Positions 8,530 through 18,211 of a DNA stretch of 64,000 nt are shown one piece after another. The position numbers and the translations under genes are program-made. The stretch spans positions 124,001 through 188,000 of the forward strand of contig DAOKZI010000002.1 of NCBI GenBank assembly GCA_035325705.1, given 5' to 3'. This DNA comes from Ga0077536 sp035325705 (GTDB lineage Bacteria; Pseudomonadota; Gammaproteobacteria; Ga0077536). Numbering within the stretch: the stretch's first letter is position 1; each line of letters opens with the position of its first letter. The notes under the pieces were generated by a model. The model searched no databases. It was not told the DNA's origin and worked only from the letters and a program-made list of their open reading frames with translations.

Positions 8530-9858
8530 TCACCCGCTGTCCAGGGTGTCGTCGCCGGCCGAGGCGGTCACGGCGCGCGTGACGATCACCTTGTCGATGC
8601 GCGGGCCGTCCATGTCGACGATCTCGAACAGGTAGTTGTCGATGCGCAGCCGTTCACCGACCTCGGGCAGTCGTTCCAGGTGCCACAGCAGGAAGCCCGC
8701 CACGCTGTCGAAGCTGCGATCGGCCGGCAGGTTCACGAGCCCGAGGTGATCGGCGAGCTCGTCGATCAGCAGATCGCCGTCGACCAGCCACGAATCCTCG
8801 CCGCGCACGACGATCGTGCCCTCGTCCTCGCCGCGCGCACCGAAGCCCGGCACGATGGTGTCGAGCACGTCGCTCGCGGTGATGAGGCCGATGACCTCGC
8901 CGGCCTCGTCGACGACGAACAGCACGTGCGTACCGTCTATGCGCAGCCGCTCGAGCAGCTCCGTCGCCGGCAGGTCGGGCCCGATCCGCGGCGGCTGGGT
9001 CAGCAGCGCGTCGAAGTCGATCGCCTGCTCGCGCGGCGCGTCGAGCAGCCGGGCGAGCAGCGCGCGGGCCTCCAGCAGACCGACGACGCGCGGCGGATCG
9101 CCGCGCACGGCGATGACGCGCGTGTGCTCGGCATCGCGTAGCTGCTGCCAGACGCGGGCCGGCGGCGCATCGAGATCCACCGTCACGAACTCCTCGCGCT
9201 CGGTCATGATCAGCTCGGCGCGGCGATCCGCGAGGCGCATCACGCCGCTCAGCATTTCGCGCTCGAGATCCTTCAGCACGCCGGCTTTCGCCCCTTCGTG
9301 GATGACGGCCTTCACCTCCGCTTCGGTGATGCCCTGCGTCGCGCCGCTGCTGTCGCCGAACAGCGCGAGCAGGTGACGCGACGCGAACTCGAGCACCGCG
9401 ACCGCGGGCCGCGCGATCCCTAAGAACCAGTGCATCGGGACCGCGACGGCCGCCGCGATCGCCTCCGGCTTGCGCAGCGCGAGCCGTTTCGGCACCAGCT
9501 CGCCGACGACGATCGATAGAAACGTGATGCCGACGACGACGATGAACATCGACACCAGCTCGCCGTAGGGAGCGACGAAGGGCAGGCGGTTCAGCGCCGC
9601 GGCGAGATGCTCGGACAAGGTCGCGCCGCCGAAGGCGCCGGCGAGCACGCCGACGAGCGTGATGCCGATCTGCACCGTCGAGAGGAAAGGCCCCGGTTCT
9701 TCGGCGAGCGCGAGCGCGACGCGCGCACCGCGCGAGCCGCGCTCGGCGAGCAGCTTCAGGCGCGTGCGATTCGACGACACGACCGCCATCTCCGCCATCG
9801 CGAGCCCCGCGTTGAAGACGATGAGGAGCAGCACCACGAGCAGCTCGAGCCACATCAT
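8530..9858 (-). CDS. CNNM/CorC-family transporter with CBS domains (hemolysin-like)
   Basis: A 442-residue integral membrane protein. An N-terminal DUF21/CNNM domain with hydrophobic segments (MWLELLVVLLLIVFNAGLAM, TVQIGITLVGVLAGAFGG, SMFIVVVGITFLSIVVGELV and PKRLAL) spans about residues 1-190. Two CBS modules lie near 210-330, the second around HVLFVVDEAGEVIGLITASDVLD. A C-terminal CorC_HlyC domain contains DSVAGFLLWHLERLPEVG. The family is linked to magnesium/cobalt efflux or homeostasis; the name hemolysin is historical. The longer open frame adds an arginine-rich N-terminus. The tandem ATGs at 9858/9855 follow GGAGG, so I start there. Confidence 0.9.
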   Translation of the reverse strand: MMWLELLVVLLLIVFNAGLAMAEMAVVSSNRTRLKLLAERGSRGARVALALAEEPGPFLSTVQIGITLVGVLAGAFGGATLSEHLAAALNRLPFVAPYGELVSMFIVVVGITFLSIVVGELVPKRLALRKPEAIAAAVAVPMHWFLGIARPAVAVLEFASRHLLALFGDSSGATQGITEAEVKAVIHEGAKAGVLKDLEREMLSGVMRLADRRAELIMTEREEFVTVDLDAPPARVWQQLRDAEHTRVIAVRGDPPRVVGLLEARALLARLLDAPREQAIDFDALLTQPPRIGPDLPATELLERLRIDGTHVLFVVDEAGEVIGLITASDVLDTIVPGFGARGEDEGTIVVRGEDSWLVDGDLLIDELADHLGLVNLPADRSFDSVAGFLLWHLERLPEVGERLRIDNYLFEIVDMDGPRIDKVIVTRAVTASAGDDTLDSG

Positions 9859-9949
9859 GCCGGCTGCCTCCGCAGGCGATGGAGAGCGGCCGGCGCCGCG
9901 CGCGCGCAGCAGTACGGCGCGGCATCGTGAGACGAGGCGAGCACCGCGT

Positions 9950-10927
9950 TCACCGCGCGGCGCGCGCGGCGAGGAGGCTGCGGTTGACGCTCGCGGCGAG
10001 CCGGTAGCAAAGCTCGGTCGTCGGCATCGCGACACCGAGGCCGCGCGCCTTGACGAGCGCGTAACCGACCGTCTCCTCGAGCTCCAGCGGCGTGCCGCGC
10101 AGCACGTCCTGCAGGCTGGACATGCGGTGCCCGGGCGCCGCGCGCGCGAAGGCCGCGCCCGTCTCCTGCACTGCCTTCAGCGCCGCGCCTTCGAGCCCCG
10201 ACGCGATCCTCGCGACCGGCAGCGGCGAGCGATCCTCGAGCGGGATGTCGAGCGCCGCGGCGAGCGCGGCCATCTCGCGCGTGATGCGGGCGACGATGAG
10301 CGCGCTGTCGGGATCGCAGAGGAAATCGTCGGTCGTGCGTCGCGTCAGCACCGCGGTCAGCATCAGCGCGTTCCAGCCGACGTATTTCGACCAGATCACG
10401 CTGCGGATCGCGGCCGAGGCGCGGCATACGATGCCGGCCGCATCGAAACACTGCGCCAGGGCCTCGACCCGCGGCGACAGGCCGCCGGCGAGCTCGCCGA
10501 GATGCAGGCACACGTTGCGCGAGAACACGACGCTGCCGTCGGCGCGCAGATCGCCGCTGAAATCGGCCATCGCGCCGAGCACGTGCGGCGCGGTGAAGCG
10601 ATCTATCAGCTCCTGCTCCTTGACCACGCCGTTCTGCACCGAGAACGCGAGCTCGGCGCGGAAGTCGCCGAGCGCGGCGAGCGCGGTGCGGCTGTCCGCG
10701 GTCTTGACGGTGTTGACGAAGAGATCGGCCTCGGGCGGCACCTCGGCCGCCGCGCGAGCCTCGCAGCGCACCGTGAGATCGACGAGACCGCCGATGCGCA
10801 GCGGCTCGTTCTTAAGCTGCGCGAGGCGCGCCCCGCGCGCGATGAGCACGACCTCATGGCCGGCCCGCACGAGATGGGCCGCGAGTATGCTGCCTAGCGC
10901 GCCGGCGCCGAGGATGACGCAACGCAT
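9950..10927 (-). CDS. panE: 2-dehydropantoate 2-reductase (ketopantoate reductase)
   Basis: A 325-residue NADPH-dependent reductase of the ApbA/PanE family, converting 2-dehydropantoate to pantoate in pantothenate synthesis. The N-terminus MRCVILGAGALGSILAAHL is the Rossmann GxGxxG fingerprint. VNTVKTADS and QNGVVKEQEL match the family positions of the catalytic lysine and the substrate loop. The C-terminal helical domain has WSKYVGWNALMLTAVLTRRT and the SSLQDVLRG motif that ends the active site. The gene begins 1 bp after the stop of an upstream lipoprotein gene, so they are probably one transcript. Several PanE paralogues act on other 2-oxoacids, so the exact substrate is not certain. Confidence 0.88.
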   Translation of the reverse strand: MRCVILGAGALGSILAAHLVRAGHEVVLIARGARLAQLKNEPLRIGGLVDLTVRCEARAAAEVPPEADLFVNTVKTADSRTALAALGDFRAELAFSVQNGVVKEQELIDRFTAPHVLGAMADFSGDLRADGSVVFSRNVCLHLGELAGGLSPRVEALAQCFDAAGIVCRASAAIRSVIWSKYVGWNALMLTAVLTRRTTDDFLCDPDSALIVARITREMAALAAALDIPLEDRSPLPVARIASGLEGAALKAVQETGAAFARAAPGHRMSSLQDVLRGTPLELEETVGYALVKARGLGVAMPTTELCYRLAASVNRSLLAARAAR

Positions 10928-10928
10928 A

Positions 10929-11666
10929 TCAGTGCGAGAGACCGGCTTCCTGCGCGGCGGTCAGCACCGCGGCCTGCAGCACGCTCGTCAGCGCCGCCCC
11001 GACCGCCGTCGCGGCGGGCTCCTCGATCGCGACGACGCCGTCGCTGGCCCAGACGTCCTGCCACAGATCGGGCGGCAGCGCGCCGCTGCGGCAGCCGTCG
11101 GCATAACCGATGACGGCGTCGCTCGCCACGTCGTAGGCTTCGACGCGCACGCAGGCATAGGCTTGCGCACCGCCGCCTTCGTGCTGCACGAGACCGTAGC
11201 CGACGAGATTCTCGACCGAGCCGCCGACGTAGTCGCGTTCGATCTGGCGATAGACCGACACGACCATGTCGATCTGCTGCGCGCTCGCCAGCGCGCGGAT
11301 CCGCGCCCGCACGAGCTCCGGATTGGGATAAGCCTGACTGCTGGCGTAGATCGACGCGTAGTCCGCGGGCGCGTAGGTGAAAGGCACGATGCTCAAACCC
11401 ATGCCCTGCAGGCGCTGCGCGAGATAGGGCTCGATCGCCGAGCGCGCGTCCCAGCCGGCGACGGCGGCCCGGGCGTGCGTGCTCTGCGTCGGCTGCAATG
11501 CGATGCGATCGAGCCGCGGCTGCGCATCGATCAATACCATCATTGCCGCGCGGTTCTTCAGTTGCCGATGTTCCGGCGTGACGCGCGGCTGACTGAGATC
11601 GAGGCAGCCGGCGAGGCCGCTGCTTGCAGCGGTCAGGGCGAGCGTGAGCAGGGCGCGCCGTTTCAT
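10929..11666 (-). CDS. Putative lipoprotein of unknown function
   Basis: A 245-residue protein with a lipoprotein signal: MKRRALLTLALTAASSGLAGC, whose LAGC lipobox places the lipidated Cys at residue 21. The next residue is Leu rather than Asp, which favours outer-membrane sorting. The body has DMVVSVYRQIERDYVGG and ACVRVEAYDVASDAVIGYADG, suggesting an alpha/beta periplasmic domain. I do not recognise a family. A good ribosome-binding site (AAGGA) precedes the chosen ATG; a 61-codon longer frame is arginine-rich and rejected. The stop is 1 bp before panE. It is divergent from the molybdopterin oxidoreductase, with 134 bp between starts that must hold both promoters. Confidence 0.8.
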   Translation of the reverse strand: MKRRALLTLALTAASSGLAGCLDLSQPRVTPEHRQLKNRAAMMVLIDAQPRLDRIALQPTQSTHARAAVAGWDARSAIEPYLAQRLQGMGLSIVPFTYAPADYASIYASSQAYPNPELVRARIRALASAQQIDMVVSVYRQIERDYVGGSVENLVGYGLVQHEGGGAQAYACVRVEAYDVASDAVIGYADGCRSGALPPDLWQDVWASDGVVAIEEPAATAVGAALTSVLQAAVLTAAQEAGLSH

Positions 11667-11800
11667 GCGGACCGGGTTTCCTTGGTGGACATAGGGTTGC
11701 ACTATACCGGACGCGCCACGCGCCGCAGAGTCCGGCCGATTGCCCGCGCTCGGTCGCGCCGCCAGAATGTCGCCTCCCGAGCAGCCCGCGGAGTCCGACG

Positions 11801-13894
11801 ATGGCAGCCGAAGGTCACACAGCCCCTCTCTATCACACCACCTGCCCACACGACTGCCCCTCGACCTGTGCGCTGGTCGTGGAGAAGACCGCAGACGGCA
11901 GGCTCGGCCGCGTGCGCGGTGCCGAGACGCACAGCTACACCGCGGGCGTCGTGTGCAGCAAGGTCGCGCGCTACGCCGAGCGCGTGCATCACCCGGAGCG
12001 CCTGCTTCATCCGCTGAAGCGCACGGGCCCGAAGGGCTCGCGGCGCTACACGCGCATCGCCTGGGACGAGGCGCTGGACGAGATCGGCGCGCGCCTGTGT
12101 GATGCCGAGCGGCGCTACGGCAGCGAGACCGTATGGCCCTATTACTACGCCGGCACGATGGGCCTGGTGATGCGCGACGGCATCAATCGGCTGCGGCACG
12201 TGAAGCGCTACTCCGGACAGCACTCGACGATCTGCACGACGCTGGCGTGGAGCGGCTTCCTCGCCGGCACGGGCCGGCTCGCCGGTGCCGATCCGCGCGA
12301 GATGGCGCGCGCCGAGGTGGTGACGATCTGGGGCACGAATGCGGCGAGCACGCAAGTCAACGTGATGACGCACGCGCTGCGCGCGCGGCGTGAGCGCGGC
12401 GCGAAGCTCGTCGTCGTCGATACCTATCGCAACGCGACCGCCGAGCAGGCCGATCTCTTCCTGTGCGTGAAACCCGGCACCGACGCCGCGCTCGCCTGCG
12501 GCGTGATGCACGCGCTGTTTCGCGACGAGCGCGTCGATCGCGAGTACATGGCGCGCTACACGCGCGACGCCGAGGCGCTCGAAGCGCATCTGGCGACGCG
12601 CACACCGGCCTGGGCGAGCGCGATCTGCGGCGTGCCCGTTGCCGACATCGAGGCCTATGCGGCGCTGATCGGCGAGCATCGGCGCAGCTTCTTCCGTCTC
12701 GGCTACGGCTTCGCGCGCCAGCGCAACGGCGCGGTCGGCATGCACGCGGCGCTGTGCATCCCGACGGTCCTCGGCGCCTGGCAGTACGAGGGCGGCGGCG
12801 CCTTCCACACCAACGGCGCGATCTTCCACTGGAACAAGACGCTGATCGAAGGGCTGGATGCGCGCGATCCCGCGGTGCGCGTGCTCGACCAGTCACGCAT
12901 CGGGCCGGTGCTGACGGGCGATCGGCGCGATCTCGGCGCGGGCCCGCCGGTGACGGCGCTGTTCATTCAGAACACGAACCCGGTGACCGTGGCCCCCGAT
13001 CTCACGTTCGTGCATCGCGGCTTCGCGCGCGAGGATCTCTTCACCGTCGTGCACGAGCAGTTCATGACCGAGACCGCGGCGATCGCCGACATCGTGCTAC
13101 CGGCGACGATGTTCCTCGAGCACGACGATCTCTACCAGGGCGGCGGCCACCAGCACATCCAGCTCGGCATGAAGATCCTCGAGCCGCCCGGCGAATGCCG
13201 CAGCAATCACGAGGTGCTGTGCGCGATCGCGCAGCGCGTCGGCGCCGTGCACGCGGGCTTCGAGATGAGCTCGCGCGAGATCGTCGACTGGACCTTGCGC
13301 GAATCGGGCTGGGGCGATCTCGCGAGCCTCGAGGCCGCGCACTGGCGCGACGTGCAGCCGCCGTTCGCGACCGCGCACTATCTCGAGGGCTTCGCGCACG
13401 CCGACCGGCGCTTCCACTTCGCGCCCGACTGGGACGATGCCGTCGGCCGGGCTTTCGGCAGCGACGCGACGCCGCCCGCGCTGCCCGACTACTGGCCCGT
13501 GATCGAGGAAACGACCGCCGAATACCCGTTCCGGCTCGTCACCCCGCCGGCCCGCCATTTCCTCAACACGAGCTTCACCGAAACCCCGACGTCGCAACGC
13601 CGGCAGCGCCGGCCGATCGTGCTAATCCATCCCGCGGCCGCGGCCGCCCTCGGCGTCGCCGACGGCGATGCGGTCGAGCTCAGGAACGCGCGCGGCGCCG
13701 TCATCGTCCACGCCGAGCGCTTCGACGGCGTGCAGCGCGACGTCGTCATCGTCGAAGGCGTCTGGCCCAACGCGAGCTTCCTGCGCGGCATCGGCATCAA
13801 TGCGCTGATCGGCGCCGATCCCGGCGCCCCGAGCGGCGGCGCCGCCTTCCACGACAACCGCGTCGCCATTGCGCGCGTGGCGGGTGAAGAGTGA
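11801..13894 (+). CDS. Molybdopterin-dependent oxidoreductase (bis-MGD family, 4Fe-4S)
   Basis: A 697-residue protein of the DMSO-reductase superfamily. The N-terminal Cys set TTCPHDCPSTCAL plus a distant VVCSK cysteine (about residues 14-50) would bind a 4Fe-4S cluster. The following molybdopterin domain carries WDEALDEIGARL, VTIWGTNAASTQ and VVVDTYRNATAEQADLFLCVKPGTD. A C-terminal dinucleotide-binding domain contains TPPARHFLNTSF, IHPAAAAALGVADGDAVELRNARG and a VWPNASFLRGIGINALIG end. No Tat signal, chaperone or electron-transfer subunit is encoded nearby, so it is probably a soluble cytoplasmic single-subunit enzyme. The overall shape resembles the formate dehydrogenase/assimilatory reductase side of the family. 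The substrate is not predictable. The start has GGAG 11 nt upstream. Confidence 0.92.
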   Translation: MAAEGHTAPLYHTTCPHDCPSTCALVVEKTADGRLGRVRGAETHSYTAGVVCSKVARYAERVHHPERLLHPLKRTGPKGSRRYTRIAWDEALDEIGARLCDAERRYGSETVWPYYYAGTMGLVMRDGINRLRHVKRYSGQHSTICTTLAWSGFLAGTGRLAGADPREMARAEVVTIWGTNAASTQVNVMTHALRARRERGAKLVVVDTYRNATAEQADLFLCVKPGTDAALACGVMHALFRDERVDREYMARYTRDAEALEAHLATRTPAWASAICGVPVADIEAYAALIGEHRRSFFRLGYGFARQRNGAVGMHAALCIPTVLGAWQYEGGGAFHTNGAIFHWNKTLIEGLDARDPAVRVLDQSRIGPVLTGDRRDLGAGPPVTALFIQNTNPVTVAPDLTFVHRGFAREDLFTVVHEQFMTETAAIADIVLPATMFLEHDDLYQGGGHQHIQLGMKILEPPGECRSNHEVLCAIAQRVGAVHAGFEMSSREIVDWTLRESGWGDLASLEAAHWRDVQPPFATAHYLEGFAHADRRFHFAPDWDDAVGRAFGSDATPPALPDYWPVIEETTAEYPFRLVTPPARHFLNTSFTETPTSQRRQRRPIVLIHPAAAAALGVADGDAVELRNARGAVIVHAERFDGVQRDVVIVEGVWPNASFLRGIGINALIGADPGAPSGGAAFHDNRVAIARVAGEE

Positions 13895-14410
13895 AGAGAA
13901 TCTAGCCACGGAGGGCACGGAGGAAGAATGGGATTGAGGGAGCCGTCCTGTGGACGCTTCTAGCGGCACGTTCGTTTGCGATACCGCCCAATCGACGACT
14001 TTCTTCCTCCGTGCCTCCGTAACGCAAACGCACCCAATCTTCGTAGCCCGGAAGGAGCGCCGCGCAGCGGCGCGGAATCCGGGACACGCGAGGCGCAGCG
14101 GCACGACCGGCACAAGCCCTTCTTCGTAGCCCGGATGAGCGCAGCGAATCCGGGATCGACGCCCGCCGCGGCGAGCGGCCCTCGATAGGCGCCGCGAAAA
14201 TTCGCGCCGAACCGAGGCGTGCACGCAGTGAACACAGAACCCCGGATTCGCTGCGCTCATCCGGGCTACGAAAGCGGGCCGCGGAAGACACGAAAGAGAT
14301 TAAGTGGGCAGGTCCCTCCGAGATCGCTGCGCTTCATTCAACCACCGCATTACAGAGGCTCGATCGATCTCCTTTCTTCCTCCGTGCCCTCCGTGGCTAT
14401 ATAGCTGAGC
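13890..14410. repeat. Intergenic repeat island
   Basis: The 819-bp gap between the molybdopterin oxidoreductase and the Rieske gene shows no supported gene. A CCACGGAGGGCACGGAG element at 13905-13922 is answered by an inverted copy at about 14376-14402, so the pair bounds a 500-bp block. Inside are GTAGCCCGG...CCGGG elements at 14042-14085 (+), 14125-14159 (+) and 14241-14275 (-). The arrangement suggests nested or successive insertion of small elements. Confidence 0.8.
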
Positions 14411-14466
14411 GTAAATAAACTCCACTGGCTGTTCGATAGCGTATGCCCGTGTAGGAACTTCCTACG

Positions 14467-14583
14467 TCATGCCCGCGCAAGCGGGCATCCACGCATTACC
14501 TCGGCGTTCAGCGCGGAAAAAGAAGAAATCGCTCGACGCAGACCTCCTCGTCAGGCGTGGATTCCCGCTTGCCCGGGAATGAC
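14467..14583. repeat. dRS3-like inverted repeat pair
   Basis: GTCATGCCCGCGCAAGCGGG (from 14467) and its inverted relative, ending CCGGGAATGACG (about 14562-14583), flank roughly 70 bp of spacer. Each arm is itself an ATTCCCGC...GCGGGAAT-type palindrome like the neisserial dRS3 repeats. A second such inverted pair occurs at 58821-58895. The remaining sequence up to 14713 is the leader of the Rieske gene, with nothing specific seen. Confidence 0.7.
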
Positions 14584-14713
14584 GATAATCAGCACGCAGT
14601 GGCGCGTATTTGCGCTCGGCTATATAGATTCTTTCCACGGTTAAATCCAGCCGCACAAGCTCGCAGCGCGGACGCGGCTTGAAAGGCCCTGAGCGCTGCG
14701 ACACACTCGGGCC

Positions 14714-15859
14714 ATGGAACACGCCGTCCAGATTGCCGTCGCCGCGCGCCTTTTGCAGTACATCGACGAGGGCGGTCTGCAGCTCGGCGAGGCGGTGTAC
14801 CGCCAGCCGGTCGACGAGTACACGAGCCTCGAGCAGGCGCGGCGCGAACGCGAGCAGTTGTTCCGCCGGCGGCCGCTGTGCGTCGGCTTCAGCGGCGATC
14901 TGCCCGAGCGCGGCAGCTACCGCGTCCACGATCTCAGCGGCCTGCCGTTCCTGCTGGTCCGCGATCGGGCCGGCCGCTTCCACGCCTTCCTCAACGTGTG
15001 CCGGCATCGCGGCGCGCGCGTCGCCGAAGGCTGCGGCACGGCGCGCGGATTCACCTGTCCCTACCACGCCTGGGTCTACGGTCTCGACGGCAGCCTCATC
15101 GCCCGTCCGGAGGAGGCCTGCTTTCCCGGTGTCGATCGCGCGCTGCACGGCCTGCGCGAGCTCGCCGCCGAGGAGCGTCACGGGTTCCTGTGGCTGCAGC
15201 CGACACCGGGTGCCGCGCTCGACCTGCCCGCTGCGCTGGGCGCGCTCGAGCCCGAGCTCGCGCACTACGGATTCGGCAATTTTCATCCCTATGCGACGCG
15301 CGTGCTGCGACGTCGCATGAACTGGAAGCTCGCGCTCGACACCTTCCTCGAGTCCTACCACTTCTGCGTGCTGCACAAGGACTCGATCTGCGCGATCTTC
15401 CATCACAACCTCGCGACCTTCGATAGCTGGGGCGAGCACTTCCGGCTGGTATCGCCGCGGCGTTCGATCGCGCGCCTGCGCGAACAGCCGCGCGAGCACT
15501 GGCAGGTATTGCCGCACCTCGTGGTGCTCTACGTGCTGTTCCCGAACACCGTGCTCGTGTGGCAGGGCGAGCAGGTCGAGCTGTGGCAGATCTTCCCGGA
15601 CGGCGAGGATCCCGCCTCGTCGCGGCTGCAGTTGACGCTGTATTCGCCGGCGCCCGCCGACACCGACAAGGCCAAGCGTCACTGGGATCGCAATCTCGAG
15701 CTCGTCCTGCAGGTCGTCGAGAACGAGGACTTTCCCGTCGGGGAGGGCGTCCAGGCGGGCTTCGGCTCGGGCGCGCAGTCCCACCTCGTGTTCGGCCGCA
15801 ACGAGCCCGCGCTGGCTCACTTCCACCGCGCCGTCACGGCCGCCGCCAGCGGCGGCTGA
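14714..15859 (+). CDS. Rieske [2Fe-2S] aromatic ring-hydroxylating oxygenase, alpha subunit
   Basis: A 381-residue terminal oxygenase subunit. The Rieske motif NVCRHRGARVAEG...FTCPYHAWVYG (CxH, 17 residues, CxxH; about residues 95-120) binds the 2Fe-2S cluster. The mononuclear iron site is in the catalytic domain: WKLALDTFLESYHFCVLHKD (about 202-221), with the two His ligands and a later carboxylate. These enzymes insert O2 into aromatic or other unactivated substrates using electrons from a separate ferredoxin/reductase. No beta subunit, ferredoxin or reductase gene is adjacent, so partners must be elsewhere. The substrate is unknown. Confidence 0.9.
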   Translation: MEHAVQIAVAARLLQYIDEGGLQLGEAVYRQPVDEYTSLEQARREREQLFRRRPLCVGFSGDLPERGSYRVHDLSGLPFLLVRDRAGRFHAFLNVCRHRGARVAEGCGTARGFTCPYHAWVYGLDGSLIARPEEACFPGVDRALHGLRELAAEERHGFLWLQPTPGAALDLPAALGALEPELAHYGFGNFHPYATRVLRRRMNWKLALDTFLESYHFCVLHKDSICAIFHHNLATFDSWGEHFRLVSPRRSIARLREQPREHWQVLPHLVVLYVLFPNTVLVWQGEQVELWQIFPDGEDPASSRLQLTLYSPAPADTDKAKRHWDRNLELVLQVVENEDFPVGEGVQAGFGSGAQSHLVFGRNEPALAHFHRAVTAAASGG

Positions 15860-16063
15860 AATCGGCCGCGCAGCGCCGGGATCTTGACGCCGGCGGCGCG
15901 ACGCCGCGCCATTCCGCTGCCGTCGCCGGCCCAAAGGCCGCGAAATCGTGCGCGCGCGCACAGTCCGTCCCGGCACGCCGCTTGCACTCCACGATGCATG
16001 CAAGTTTTCCGGGCCCAGGCCGCTAGCGTGAGCGGATCGCAGGCCACGAGACCCCGCCCACCC

Positions 16064-18199
16064 ATGTCAACTGCCGATACGCCGCTCGTACTGGTCGTCG
16101 ACGACGATCCGCTGGTGCGTCTGCTCGTCGGCGAAGCGCTGGCCAACGAAGGCTTCCGCCTGCTCGAGGCCGAGACCGGTGACGCGGCCCTCGCGCTGCT
16201 CGCGACGCAGCGGCCCGATCTCGTGCTGCTCGACGTCTTGATGCCCGGCATCGACGGCTTCACCGCCTGCTCGCGGCTGCGCGTGATGCCGCACGGCCAG
16301 CACGTGCCGGTGCTGATGATGACGGGCCTCGACGACGTCGCCTCGATCCAGCACGCCTATCAGGTCGGCGCGACGGACTTCGTCACCAAGCCGCTGAACT
16401 TCACGCTGCTCGCCTTCCGCCTGCGCTACATGCTGCGTGCGAAAGCGACGGGCGACGAATTGCGCCAGAGCGAAGCCCTGCTCGCGAGCGCACAGCGCCT
16501 CGCGCATCTCGGGCATTTCGTGTTCGTGCCCGACGCGGGCTTCATGACTTGGAACCGCCAGACGCACGCCGTGCTCGGGCTGCCCGAGGATTGCTGGGTG
16601 AGCTCGCTGGACGACCTGCTGATGCGCATCGAGCCGGGCTCGCGCGATGCCGTGCGGCGCTCGATGACGATCGAGAACGGCCACCTCTCCCCGGCGCCCG
16701 TTGAATTCCAGATCGCCGGCGCGGATCAAGTGCTGCGCACGATCGTCCAGCACACCGTGCTCGAAACGAACGAAGAGCGCATCCGCATCGTCGGCACTTT
16801 TCAGGACGTCACCGAGCGTCGCCGCGCCGAGCAGAAGATCCATCGGCTCGCCTATTACGATCGCATCACGGGTCTGCCCAATCGCGTGATGATCGAGCAG
16901 GTGCTGGGCGATCTGCTCTGCGAAGCGGACGAGACCGGCGACGGCGTCGCGGTCCTGTGCATCGATCTCGATCATTTCCAGCGCGTCAACGACAACTTCG
17001 GTCACGACACCGGCAACGACGTGCTGGCCGCGATCGGGCGCCGGCTCGCCGGCTGCGTGCGCGCGAGCGAGGATCGGCCGGGACTGCCCGACCGCCATCC
17101 GAGCTGCACCGATCTCGTCGCGCGCAGCGGCGGCGACGAATACTGCATCGTGCTGCCGGGCATCGTCGCGACGGCCGACGTCGAGCAGGTCGCGCAACGC
17201 ATCCGCGAATCGATGCAGCAGCCGTACACGATCGGCGAACAGGAATTCTTCATCACCAGCAGCATCGGCATGGCGATCCACCCTGCCGACGGCGATACGC
17301 CCGACATGCTGCTGCGCCACGCCGAGCTCGCGCTGGCCCACGCCAAGCGCAAGGGTCGCGACTGCGCCGAATTCTACAATCCGCAGCTCAATGCGCGGGC
17401 CCAGGCCCGCCTCGCGATGGAGACCAATCTGCGCCAGGCGCTCGGCAGCGATCAGCTCTCCCTGCACTACCAGCCCAAGTTGCGCGTGGACACCGGCGAG
17501 CTGGTCGGCATGGAAGCGCTGGTGCGCTGGCAGCATCCGACGCTCGGCCGCATCTCGCCGGCGGAATTCATTCCGATCGCCGAGGAATCCGGCCTGATCC
17601 TGCCGCTCGGCGAGTGGATCATGAGCGAGGCCTGCCGGCAGCTCGCCGACTGGCGCCGCCGCGGCCTCGGCAATCTGCGCTGCGCGGTGAACCTGTCCGC
17701 CGCGCAGTTCCGCGAACGCAATCTGCCGACGACGATCGCGCGCATCCTGCGCGAAACCGGCGTCGATTCGAGCCAGCTCCAGCTCGAGCTGACCGAAAGC
17801 CTGCTGATGGAAGATGCCGGCGCGGCGCAGACCATGCTGCGCAGCCTGCGCGATCTCGGCTTGAGCCTCGCCGTCGACGACTTCGGCACGGGATATTCCT
17901 CGCTGAACTATCTCAAGCGCCTGCCGCTCGATGTGCTGAAGATCGACCAGTCCTTCATCCGCGAGCTGCGCGAAGATTCGGACGATGCCGCGATCGTCGA
18001 GGCCGTCATCGCGATGGCGCACAGCCTGCGTCTCGGCGTGGTCGCGGAAGGCGTGGAGCTCGATCACCAGCTCGAGTTTCTGCGCGCCCATCACTGCGAC
18101 GAGGTCCAGGGCTATCTGTTCAGCAAACCGCTGCCGGCCGCCGAGTTCCTCGACTGGGTGCGCAGGCGCCAACTGCGCCGCGTGCCGGCGGCGAGCTGA
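16064..18199 (+). CDS. Response regulator with PAS-like, GGDEF and EAL domains (c-di-GMP turnover)
   Basis: A 711-residue cytoplasmic signalling protein. Domains in order: REC (about 1-125; DDDP acidic pocket, phospho-Asp in LLDVLMPG, Lys in VTKPLN); a PAS-like domain (about 150-255, GTFQDVTERRRAEQ exit helix); GGDEF (about 265-435); EAL (about 445-705). The GGDEF signature reads SGGDEY instead of GGDEF, with DLDHFQRVND intact. The EAL domain keeps MEALVRW, the TES glutamate, DDFGTGYSS, KIDQSF and AEGVE, so phosphodiesterase activity is likely. The chosen ATG opens directly into the REC domain. A hybrid kinase gene follows after 12 bp and is a plausible partner. Whether the cyclase half is active or only a GTP sensor is unknown. 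Confidence 0.92.
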   Translation: MSTADTPLVLVVDDDPLVRLLVGEALANEGFRLLEAETGDAALALLATQRPDLVLLDVLMPGIDGFTACSRLRVMPHGQHVPVLMMTGLDDVASIQHAYQVGATDFVTKPLNFTLLAFRLRYMLRAKATGDELRQSEALLASAQRLAHLGHFVFVPDAGFMTWNRQTHAVLGLPEDCWVSSLDDLLMRIEPGSRDAVRRSMTIENGHLSPAPVEFQIAGADQVLRTIVQHTVLETNEERIRIVGTFQDVTERRRAEQKIHRLAYYDRITGLPNRVMIEQVLGDLLCEADETGDGVAVLCIDLDHFQRVNDNFGHDTGNDVLAAIGRRLAGCVRASEDRPGLPDRHPSCTDLVARSGGDEYCIVLPGIVATADVEQVAQRIRESMQQPYTIGEQEFFITSSIGMAIHPADGDTPDMLLRHAELALAHAKRKGRDCAEFYNPQLNARAQARLAMETNLRQALGSDQLSLHYQPKLRVDTGELVGMEALVRWQHPTLGRISPAEFIPIAEESGLILPLGEWIMSEACRQLADWRRRGLGNLRCAVNLSAAQFRERNLPTTIARILRETGVDSSQLQLELTESLLMEDAGAAQTMLRSLRDLGLSLAVDDFGTGYSSLNYLKRLPLDVLKIDQSFIRELREDSDDAAIVEAVIAMAHSLRLGVVAEGVELDHQLEFLRAHHCDEVQGYLFSKPLPAAEFLDWVRRRQLRRVPAAS

Positions 18200-18211
18200 G
18201 CGCGAGCCGCC

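Noticed and set aside
13895..14460. Small frames in the repeat island after the molybdopterin oxidoreductase
   Set aside because: They consist of translated repeat sequence (RIPRRCAALLPGYE-like text) that recurs wherever the repeat occurs, without ribosome-binding sites.
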